Position numbers and translations under genes: made by a program. The notes under the pieces are model-generated. The model saw nothing but the letters and a program-made list of their open reading frames with translations. It made no database searches and was not told the DNA's origin. 64,000 nt of DNA from Zeus faber (Eukaryota > Chordata > Actinopteri > Zeiformes > Zeidae): the NCBI GenBank assembly GCA_960531495.1, contig OY482852.1:2228172-2292171 (forward strand), read 5' to 3'. Every line of letters begins with the position of its first letter. The first letter of the stretch is position 1. This document shows positions 43,973 through 54,770 of this stretch, in pieces.

Positions 43973-45296
43973 GTTATGAGTTGCTCCATCAGAATAAACA
44001 GGTTTAGCATTTGGATGTATTTTCTGCTGAATGCAGCTGCTTCTCACGTTTCCTTGTTTCCTTGTTTTTCCAGGACGGCCTGGATGTCGCCTTCTGAGTC
44101 GTCGGGAACGGAGCGGAGCCGCCGTCCGCCGTCGGGTCTTAAGGGGGACGACAGATGTGGCCCTGATAGTCGGGAGACCTGCTAATCAGGGCCTTTAGCT
44201 TGATGTGCTGTGGCTTCACAGCGGAGGAAGCCCTGGTGCAGCATCTTCAAAGCCACAAAAGGCCAGCGAGGCGCGGCACGCCGGGCGGCAGAGTGAGTTA
44301 TTCGAACGGGTGCCGCCGTTCGAATAACCTCAGTGGCACCAAGGCCCCGGCCGTTGCTGGGCGCTGGGTAGGAGGGGGGTGTGCAGCCGCTAGTCCGGGG
44401 CCTCAGCGGACCCCTCACATCTGCAGGCCGACAAGGACAGATTAAAAAGGCAAGAGCGTCTCTGGGCTTTTTGTGAGTGGAAGAAATAGTCAATACCAGG
44501 AATCCCGACCTGAGGAATCCTGCTCCTTCTGTTTGGAAACACTGACGACGCCCATTTGGCGTGAGCGGGTTCCCGTTGGAACGTTAGAGAACGAAACAAA
44601 CTGAAGATTCAGGCGAGGCTGTGGCTCAGACTACCACCCCCGCAGTGAGGCCAGTGAAGTCCTGCTTTGAACACGTCTCAGGCTCCCTGACATCGTCAGG
44701 CGTGATTGATTTTATCGGTACTTTTATCGGGGGCTCGTGCCGATCTGCAATTACTGATGACGGCACAGTCCACAAGACAACGGAAGACGAGAAAAGCATC
44801 CGTGTGGAAAGGTGACGCTGGGATATTTAAAGCCGTGCAGCCTGAGCACACATCACATCCAGGAGCTGATGAACGTACGTCGCTGCGGCGTCTCCACGGC
44901 CTCCATCAGGTCCGGAGCAGCCTCTTGAGGTGGTAGAGAGTGGTGTCATCCGACCACACCCAGTCTGGGCCCAGTCCTCAGGAGGCTCTCAGCATGCCAC
45001 AGCGGGGGTTTCACCGACGATGAGCCCAACCCCCGGTCGACAGTTTTCGGCGCCTCGGTCAACGGCCTTCATCGGGAGCCGTTGCTGTCGTCCGTGCGCT
45101 GATACCCAGGACGGTTGTGCAGGTGAGCGGTGGTCGGACCAGTGGGGTCTCTCGAAGACGGGTGGACATCAAGATGCTGTCAACTGGGTGTTTAACCTTC
45201 CCTCCGGTGGATAAACAGAACACAAGCCGCTCCCTCACGCTGTACCAAGACGCTGCCAAGAGCAGAAGAACCCCAATGGCACGGCCTTGTAGACGT
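43973..45296. other. Intergenic sequence with a hairpin
   Basis: GC-moderate unique DNA with overlapping short frames on both strands and no domains. A 13-bp hairpin lies at 44297-44328 (GTTATTCGAACGG pairing with CCGTTCGAATAAC, 6-base loop). Confidence 0.45.
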
Positions 45297-45852
45297 GACG
45301 TTGTTGACGTGGCCTGGTTGACGTGGCGTGGTTGACGTGGCCTGGTTGACGTGCCTTGGTTGACGTGGCGTGGTTGACGTGGCGTGGTTGACGTGGCGTT
45401 GTTGACGTGGCCTGGTTGACGTGGCGTGGTTGACGTGGCGTGTTGACGTGGCGTTGTTGACGTGGTGTGGTTGACGTGGCGTTGTTGAGGTGGCGTGGTT
45501 GACGTGGCGTTGTTGACGTGGCGTGGATGACGTGGCGTGGTTGACGTGGCGTGGTTGACGTGGCGTTGTTGACGTGGCGTGGTTGATGTGGCATGGTTTA
45601 CGTGGCGTTGTTGACGTGGCGTGGTTGACGTGGCGTGGTTGACGTAGCGTGGTTGACGTGGCGTGGTTGACGTGGCGTTGTTGACGTGGCGTGGTTGACG
45701 TGACGTGGTTGACGTGGCGTTGTTGACGTGGCGTGGTTGAGGTGGCGTGGTTGACGTGGCGTGGTTGACGTGGCGTGGTTGAGGTGGCGTGGTTGACGTG
45801 GCTTGGTTGACGTGGCGTGGTTGACGTGGCGTGGTTGACGTGGCGTGGTTGT
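45297..45852. repeat. 14-bp minisatellite GTTGACGTGGCGTG
   Basis: About 40 copies of a 14-bp unit, with GGCGTT, GGCCTG and GAGGTGG variants. The minus strand reads a 14-residue cycle (RHVNHATSTTPRQP) because three units make 42 bases; it is not a gene. Each standard unit contains TGACGTGG, which equals the core of the unfolded-protein-response element bound by ATF6/XBP1. Confidence 0.97.
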
Positions 45853-46916
45853 CGGCTGAACAGGAAGGTGACGTGACGACTGCTGCCGCTCTCTGAAGCC
45901 GCAGAGGAAAGGAGACGGAGCGGAGACGTTCTCAGCAACAGAGACGCTGCGTTTCCATCACACTTCACAACATCGCAGCAAATTCTGGAGAAAGACAATT
46001 CGACAATCGACGCCGTTGATCAATAATGTATAACTCTACAGTACAATTCAGCGTGAACTGCCGACTGGCTGCTCTGCGAGCTTTTCAATTTTTGATGGCA
46101 CGTTGTGGAGAAGATGTTGATACGTATAAATAAAGAATAAAGTCTATAATTATTTTCAGCCAGTGGCGGTGGGTTCTGAATTAATTTTAGAAGGAAAATG
46201 AGCGCGGGAAAGAGAAGGATTCACATGGAAAGTCTGACATCTTCCCCAAGGCATTCTGGGTATATGCTGGTTGTGTATTCCCATAATTTCTATTCACTAG
46301 ATGATAAAACATGACGGTTAGTGTGAAGACGTGATTAGGTGGGATTGCTCCACACGGCTTGATTTTCTTTTTCATTCCTAAAGTTTGTTTTGCGGAGCAG
46401 ACTCACTTTTCTAACAAATAAATTGAATACAAACTGAATAACACACACTGGGCAGAATGGCTTCTCAGGCAGCGGCTGCATGAAGACGGAGCCTTTCCAC
46501 CTCCGTTCTGTGGAGACGGACACATTTTCGACCTGTGTCCGTCTTCCGAGCCAGACAACATGCAATGCCAATTTACAGGAACATGCACAAACAGGAACTT
46601 CCATCATATTCAACGTATTTCCATCAACTTTCAATTGCTTGTTCCCGGTACCGAGATAACGCGTCTTACAGCATGTAAGCATCTAGATTTATTCAAGCTC
46701 CATAGGTCATATCCTACAAAATGCTAAAATATATATATTTTTACTGGCCTTTTTTTATGCTTAGGGGGATCTATAATACTTTTCCATATTTTCTGTCACA
46801 TATATAATGTTACTGTTGGATGTACATATTAGACGTGGCCAAAGTATCAAATAATGAGGTAAACAAAGGACAAAGTAATGTCTGTGAACAAAACACTGAG
46901 GATTTCGATCGCCCGG
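45853..46916. other. Intergenic sequence
   Basis: Unique DNA without a recognised gene. The minus-strand frame 46335-46682 (115 codons) has no identifiable domain. Confidence 0.45.
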
Positions 46917-47578
46917 GAAGCTCTTGACGCTCTGGACGCTCTGGACACTCTGGACGCTCTAAACGATCTTGATGCTCTGGACGCTCTGGATGCTCTGGAC
47001 CGTCCTAACGCTCTTGCCGCTCTGGACGCTCTAGATGCTCTAAACGTTCTGGATTCTCTGAACGCTCTGAACACTCTTGACGCTCTGGACACTCTAAACT
47101 CTCTTGACGCTCTGGATGCTCTGGACACTCTAAACGCTCTGGACGCTCGAAACGGCCTTGACGCTCTGGACGCTCTAAATGCTCTGGACGCTCTAAACGC
47201 CCTGGATTCTCTCCACGCTCTAAACGCCTTTGACGCTCTGGACGCTCTGGATGCTCTGGACGCTCTGGATGCTCTAAACGCTCTGGACGCTCTAAACGCT
47301 CTGGATTCTCTGAATGCTCTGGATGCTCTGGACGCTCTGGACGCTCTGGACGCTCTGGATGCTCTTAATGCTCTGGATTCTCTGAACGCTCTGGGCGCTC
47401 TAAACGTGGACGCTCTAAACGCTCTGGACACTCTGGATGCTCTAAATGCTCTGGATGCTCTAAGCGCTCTGGATTCTCTGAACGCTCTGGATGCTCTGGA
47501 CGCTCTGAACGCTCTAGACGCTCTGGACGCTCCTGACGCTCTGAACGCTCTGGACGCTCTGAACGCTTTGGACACTCC
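46917..47578. repeat. 9-bp minisatellite GCTCTGGAC / GCTCTAAAC
   Basis: About 73 units of 9 bp, in two dominant forms that differ by GG versus AA in the middle. The plus strand reads (Leu-Asp/Asn-Ala)n and the minus strand (Arg-Ala-Ser/Phe)n for more than 220 codons each. Flanking sequence offers no signal peptide, splice context or domain. A repeat artefact is by far the likelier reading than a gene. Confidence 0.96.
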
Positions 47579-50198
47579 GTTTCAAAAGGGTTTTTTCTAC
47601 TCTCTGCACAAGCAGATGTCAGCTGGTCATGAATTTCCTTATATGGTCATCTGCTACATCCCATCCGGGCTGCGTTTCTCAAAAAAAAAATCTATGAAAA
47701 CAATGTTTTTTATTGTAGATGTATTTATTCTACTTTTATTTTTATTTATTTTATTTTCCGACATTTACATGAATCAAAAAATCCCCACGTGAGAGAGTCC
47801 CGGTGCGTCGCGGTGCAGTGTCCGTGTCTCCACAAGGCTGGAGCGCGGTAACACAGGAGACCAACCTTTTAAATGAGGTCTCGTAGATCTAATATGATGA
47901 ATATTCTGGATCGATTATTTCACCTCAAATTTGTTCAGTAACGTATTTTGGTGGATTGATGAGGTGAAATAAGTGAACGTTCCGGAACAGAACCAGGAAG
48001 CCATGCCCAAACCCCACTGGCTGACATAACTCGGGGCCTCAGGAGGGAGGCGTCAGGAACACGATGGATTTAGAGGCATGTTAGAATGGCTAGAATGCCT
48101 AATCAGTACATGGTATTTTCAGGAAGATACTTCAAAAACATGTTTTGGGACCTGTAGCCCCCTACAACATATCCCATTGTGTCCGACACCCGATCCGGTC
48201 GTTTTGGCCATTAGGGATACTGAGCATGGGATCTCTACATCTCTACTCCTGAATGATTTTAATGATTGAACGACTCGCCAAGAACGAAGCCTTTGCGAGT
48301 CTTGAATCACCCCGAAGCCACGGCTCCCCCCGGCACCGCTCCGCAGCCGCGCACCTGGAGTTCATCTGCACGACGGGTCTGAGCAAAAAAAAATGAGAAG
48401 CATGGATGATTGACGGTGCGCGGGTCCAAATACAAGCTGTTTCTGTCCCATTCCCACACAAACACTGCTCCTCCTGTTGGACAAACATTTTTTTTTTTTT
48501 GTCCAGATCCTTGGACTTGGATGTCAGAGCCTCGGCGGAACTATCGACACCAAGAGCCAACGCCGTGCCTCTAACCCGGAAGACATCAGATTGTCGTTCA
48601 TATCATACCTGCAGCTCGTGCACCAACCCCCTCGACTGGACCGGAGGAGTCCTGTCGCCCGGCGTTAAAACACAACCATTAATGACGGGCAGCGCCCTCT
48701 CGAGGCAGCCATAGAAACCACAACGTCGCCACATTTCCACACATGTTCAAACCAAAGTGAAACCAGTGGAGCGGCGCAGTTTGGGTTTGGGGCCACCGAG
48801 TGGTGATCGACGGGTCAAGGGGTGACGGGGGCGTGTCCCCCGAAACCGAGAGGCCGGACTGGACTTCCTGCCCCCCCAGCCAATATATCACAGCACATTT
48901 TGGGCAACGAGCGAATAGTATCACTTATTGTACCTTTAAATAGACGTGAGAAGTAAAAGTAGAAATAATGAGGTGGTGTATGGGAGCGCTTGTGAATGGG
49001 TGTGAATGAGGAAAAATTGTAAAGCTCCGTCGTGTCCTCTGGGCTCGAAAGAGGGCTTTAGCAAACGCAGCCCCCCCCCACGCCCACCACACGGCCCATC
49101 TGGCCCATCTGCCCCCCCATAGAAGGTTTTCTGGGGAAAGCCATTGACTGGTGGAAGGAAGGAATTAGCTCCTTCAGGGGTCAAAGTTGAAAGAAGGGCT
49201 TGGGAGGTGACCTTCCTTCCATTTTGCTAACATTCCTCAGCTGTTCACCCCTCCCTCCGTCTCCATCCACTTGCATTCCTCTCGGTGGGTAAGTGTGGTT
49301 TGCTGCAGCTTTGTCAGACAACGCACTTGAGGCTATTTTGGAACTCATTAGTTTAATTGGCAATAAACTGCAATTATTTCTGCAGCTGCAAACTGCATTT
49401 TTCGAGGGACTACAAACATCGGCTGAACTGAGCGACGGAATGAAAAGGAGTCCAGCGACGGCTCCCGTCCTGCCTCTTCCCCCTCTTCCTCTGTACTCCA
49501 CGGCTGTTAGCGGAGATATAATTACTACTGAGGGGGCAGGACGCTTCGTAAAACCTTCTGCGGCGCCAACGCTGTGCCTTTCTCTTTTTTCGCCGCTGTA
49601 ATAATAACACATTTGTGGGTTTGTCTGTGGCTTTCCATGACTCAATAAAAAATAAATGAATAAGTAATGTGCCCAATTGAAGGCGCTCGGTACCGCGGCT
49701 TCTCTCTTACACGTGGAGACCCTCCAGTTCCCCTCACGTATGAATAATTCATACATTTATGGAATCCAAGGGATTGGTCCAACGGCTAAACGGAGAAAGG
49801 GCATCGCACAAAACAATAACTGGAGGATTCGCAAAACATTCTATTAGGCCTGTTTATCCAAATAATAGAGTCATGGACTAAGTTATAGAAGGCAGGTTCT
49901 GTGCACAGTGTCCTGGAGAGATGTTCCTACACAGCGACACTCAGGGGAGAGGGGAGATCCACTCGCTATGTCGGTCGGAAAAGACACCTGGAAAAGAAAC
50001 AAGCGAACGGAGGAGAATAATCCATTTAAATTGAGAAATGGAGCCAGGCAGGAGGCTTGGAGGCAGAAACACTCCGGTCGTGGGGGCGTGGCACCGTGAG
50101 GTACCAACCAGGGATCAGCTCACGCTGCTGGGCTGAGCTGGAAGCTGGTACAGGAAGGTGGAGAACGGCTTATTCACACAAACACACCAGCGCACAAA
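47579..50198. other. Intergenic sequence
   Basis: About 2.6 kb without a recognised gene or mobile element. The interval 49290-49420 (GGAACTCATTAGTTTAATTG, CAATTATTTCTGCAGCTGC) has homeobox- and E-box-like words and is a candidate conserved non-coding element. Frames at 49181-49756 overlap on both strands and carry no domains. Confidence 0.4.
48690..48708 (-). promoter_or_regulatory. CTCF-like motif
   Basis: The minus strand reads CTGCCTCGAGAGGGCGCTG, a fair match to CCnnnAGnGGGCGC. Confidence 0.35.
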
Positions 50199-50243
50199 GT
50201 GTGTGCGTGTGTGTTTATGTACAAATAAGCTTGTTTGTCTATT

Positions 50244-50280
<37 letters not shown>

Positions 50281-50525
50281 CTGTGTGTGTGTGTATGAGT
50301 GTGTGAGTGTGTGTGTGAGTGTGTGTGTTTGTGTATGAGTGTGTGAGTGTGTGTGTGAGTGTGTGTGTGTGTCTGTGTGTGTGTGTGTGTGTGTGTGCGT
50401 GTGCGTGTGCGTGTGCGTGTGCGTGTGCGTGTGTGTGTGTGCGTGTGCGTGTGCGTGTGCGTGTGCGTGTGTGTGTGCGTGTGCGTGTGTGTGTGTTTAT
50501 GTACAAATATGCTTGTGTGTGTCCA

Positions 50526-50563
<38 letters not shown>

Positions 50564-50632
50564 TATGATTGCCAGTCTGCTTTTGCCTGAAAGAGAAAGA
50601 GAACGTGTATGCCTCTATATATTTATATATAG

Positions 50633-50684
<52 letters not shown>
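50199..50684. repeat. Compound (GT)n / (GTGTGC)n array
   Basis: About 480 bp of alternating GT with regular GC interruptions (GTGTGCGTGTGCGT) and GTGAGTGT blocks. A diverged duplication of about 300 bp is visible: GTTTATGTACAAATA occurs at 50213 and 50496. Thr/His or Val/Cys frames are artefacts. Confidence 0.96.
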
Positions 50685-51035
50685 CCCCATTTCACATGTG
50701 AGTTTATCTCTCTGGCAATGAGACCTTGGACAGAAGAGTAATTGATTCAGAGAATCTTCAAATCAATTCTTGGACAGCTGGGGCCAAGGAGATTAGAAGT
50801 GAGGCCCGGGCGGAGTGCAGTCAGACCCGGGAGCAAACAGTAATCTCAGGATTATAGAGCTGGGGAGACGTACCTGCTTTCTCTCATTCCCTTCCCTCTC
50901 TCTCTCACAGTCTATATTCACAGCGACCTGCTCTCCCTCCTTGAGATGCACCGCGCTCCGGCCTCCAAGGCTTCACCGCGTCACGCGCACAATAAAATAC
51001 CAAACGTGGCCGTTGACATCAGGGTGAAATCTGAG
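50685..51035. other. Intergenic sequence
   Basis: Unique sequence between the GT array and the 13-bp array. No feature is recognised. Confidence 0.45.
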
Positions 51036-54000
51036 CGGACAAGAGGACGTGGCGGGACGGGGGGACGTGACAGGACGGGGGGACGTGACGTGACAGGGAC
51101 GGGGTGACGTGACGAGAGGACGGGACGTGACGGGGGCCTGACGGGAGGGGGGAACATGACGAGAGGACGTGATGTGACGGGGGGACGTGACAGGGGGACG
51201 TGACGGGACGTGACGGGACGAGGGGATGTGACGACATGACGAGAGGACGTGACGAGAGGACGTAACGTGACGAGAAGACATGACGTGACGAGAGGACGTG
51301 ACGCGAGGATGTGACGAGAGGATGTGACGAGAGGACGTGACGTGACGAGAGGACGTGACAAGAGGACGTGACGAGAGGACGTGACGAGAGGATGTGACGT
51401 GACGAGAGGACGTGACAAGAGTGTGTGACATGACGAGAAGACGTGACGAAAGGACATGACGCGACGAGAGGACGTGACGAGAGGACGTGACGAGAGGACA
51501 TGACGAGAGGATGTGACGTGACGAGAGGACGTGACCAGGGGACGTGACGAGAGGACGTGACGAGAGGACTTGACCGGAGGACGTGACGAGAGGACGTGAC
51601 GAGAGGACGTGACAAGAAGACGTGACGAGAGGACGTGACGCGACGACAGGACGAGAGGACGTGACGCGACGACAGGACGTGACAAGAAGACGTGACAGGA
51701 CAGGGGGACGTGGTGAGAGGACGTGACGGGATGAGAGGACGTGACAGATGTGACGGCATGAGGACATGACGGGACAGGGGGACGTGGTGAGAGGACGTGA
51801 CGGGATGAGAGGACGTGACAGATGTGACGGCAAGAGGACGTGACGGGACGGGGGGATGTGACGGACGAGAGAATGTGACAAGAGGACGTGACGGGATGAG
51901 AGGATGTGACGTGACGAGAGGACATAACGAGAGGACGTGACGTGACGAGAGGACATGACGAGAGGACATGACGAGAGGACATGATGAGAGGACGTGACAA
52001 GAGGACGTGACAAGAAGACGTGACAAGAAGACGTGACGAGAGGACGTGACAAGAAGACGTGACGAGAGGACGTGACAAGAAGATGTGACGAGAGGACGTG
52101 ACGTGACGACAGGACGTGACAAGAAGATGTGACGGGACAGAGGGACGTGGTGAGAGGACGTGACGGGATGAGAGGACATGACAGATGTGACGGCAAGAGG
52201 ACCTGACGGGACGGGGGGATGGGACGGACGAGAGAATGTGACAAGAGGACGTGATGGGATGAGAGGATGTGACGTGACGAGAGGACATTACGAGAGGACG
52301 TGACGTGACGAGAGGACATGACGAGAGGACGTGACGAGAGGACGTGACAAGAGGACGTGACGAGAGGACGTGACGCGACGAGAGGACGTGACAAGAGGAT
52401 TTGATGGGATGAGAGGACTGACGGACGTGAAGGACGAGAGGACGTGACGGGACGGGGGGATGTGACGGACGAGAGAACGTGACAAGAGGACGTGACGGGA
52501 TGAGAGGATGTGACGTGACGAGAGGACATGACGAGAGGACCTGACGTGACGAGAGGATGTGACGAGAGGACATGACGGGAGGACGCGATGAGAGGATGTG
52601 ACGGGAGGACGCGACGAGAGGATGTGACGAGAGGACGTGACAAGAGGACGTGACGAGAGGACGTGACGAGAGGACATGACAAGAGGACGTGACAAGAGGA
52701 CGTGACGAGAGGACGTGACAAGAAGACGTGACGAGAGGACGTGACAAGAAGACGTGACGAGAGGACGTGACAAGAAGACGTGACGAGAGGACGTGACGTG
52801 ACGACAGGACGTGACAAGAAGACGTGACGGGACAGGGGGACGTGGTGAGAGGACATGACAGGATGAGAGGACGTGACGGGACGGGGGGATGTGACGGACG
52901 AGAGAATGTGACAAGAGGATGTGACGGGATGAGAGGGTGTGACGTGACGAGAGGACATTACGAGAGGACGTGACGTGACGAGAGGACATGACGGGACAGG
53001 GGGACGTGGTGAGAGGACGTGACGGGATGAGAGGATGTGACAGATGTGACGGCAAGAGGACGTGACGGGACGGGGGGATGTGACGGACGAGAGAATGTGA
53101 CAAGAGGACGTGACGGGATGAGAGGATGTGACGTGACGAGAGGACATTACGAGAGGACGTGACGTGACGAGAGGACATGACGAGAGGACATGACGAGAGG
53201 ACATGACGAGAGGACATGACGAGAGGACATCACGAGAGGACGTGACAAGAGGACGTGACAAGAAGACGTGACGAGAGGACTTGACAAGAAGACGTGACGA
53301 GAGGACGTGACAAGAAGATGTGACGAGAGGACGTGACGCGACGACAGGACGTGACAAGAAGACGTGACGGGACAGAGGGTCGTGGTGAGAGGACGTGACG
53401 GGATGAGAGGACGTGACAGATGTGACGGCAAGAGGACGTGACGGGACGGGGGGATGTGACGGACGAGAGAATGTGACAAGAGGATGTGACGTGACGAGAG
53501 GACATTACGAGAGGACGTGACGTGACGAGAGGACATGACGGGACAGGGGGACGTGGTGAGAGGACGTGACGGGATGAGAGGACGTGACAGATGTGACGGC
53601 AAGAGGACGTGACGGGACGGGGGGATGTGACGGACGAGAGAATGTGACAAGAGGACGTGACGGGATGAGAGGATGTGACGTGACGAGAGGACATTACGAG
53701 AGGACGTGACGTGACGAGAGGACATGACGAGAGGACATGACGAGAGGACATGACGAGAGGACATGACGAGAGGACGTGACAAGAGGACGTGACAAGAAGA
53801 CGTGACGAGAGGACTTGACAAGAAGACGTGACGAGAGGACGTGACAAGAAGATGTGACGAGAGGACGTGACGCGACGACAGGACGTGACAAGAAGACGTG
53901 ACGGGACAGAGGGACGTGGTGAGAGGACGTGACGGGATGAGAGGACGTGACAGATGTGACGGCAAGAGGACGTGACGGGACGGGGGATGTGACGGACGAG

Positions 54001-54770
54001 AGAATGTGACAAGAGGATGTGACGTGACGAGAGGACATTACGAGAGGACGTGACGTGACGAGAGGACATGACGAGAGGACGTGACGAGAGGACGTGACAA
54101 GAGGACGTGACGAGAGGACGTGACGCGACGAGAGGACGTGACAAGAGGATTTGATGGGATGAGAGGACTGACGGACGTGACGGACGAGAGGACGTGACGG
54201 GACGGGGGGATGTGACGGACGAGAGAACGTGACAAGAGGACGTGACGGGATGAGAGGATGTGACGTGACGAGAGGACATGACGAGAGGACGTGACGTGAC
54301 GAGAGGATGTGACGAGAGGACATGACGGGAGGACGCGATGAGAGGATGTGAAGGGAGGACGCGACGAGAGGATGTGATGACAGGACGTGACGAGAGGACG
54401 TGACGAGAGGACGTGACGAGAGGACGCGACGAGAGGACATGACAAGAGGACGTGATGAGAGGACGTGACAAGAGGACGTGACGGGACAGGGGGACGTGGT
54501 GAGAGGACGTGACGGGATGAGAGGACGTGACGGACGAGAGGACGTGACGGGACGGGGGGATGTGACAAGAGGCCGTGACAAGAGGACGTGACGGGATGAG
54601 AGGATGTGACGTGACGAGAGGACATGACGAGAGGACGTGACGGGATGAGAGGATGTGACGTGACGAGAGGACATGACGAGAGGACGTGACGGGATGAGAG
54701 GATGTGACGTGACGAGAGGACATGACGAGAGGACGTGACGAGAGGACGTGATGTGACGGGAGGATGTGAG
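51036..54770. repeat. Large 13-bp minisatellite GACGAGAGGACGT
   Basis: About 3.7 kb, roughly 285 units of 13 bp with many variants (GACAAGAAGACGT, GACGGGACGGGGG, ACATTACGAGAGG). Higher-order structure is plain: rows starting ACGACAGGACGTGACAAGAA recur at 52801, 53341 and about 53874 (540, then about 533 bp). The word GAGGATTTGATGGGATGAG recurs at about 52395 and 54145, 1750 bp apart. Minus-strand frames of up to 794 codons (LSSRPLVTSSRHV) are products of the 13-bp period and lack any domain. Confidence 0.98.

Noticed and set aside
46847..47792. Possible Leu-Asp-Ala repeat protein or Arg-Ala-Ser protein
   Set aside because: Both are readings of the same 9-bp array on opposite strands, with no signal peptide, domain or flanking coding sequence.
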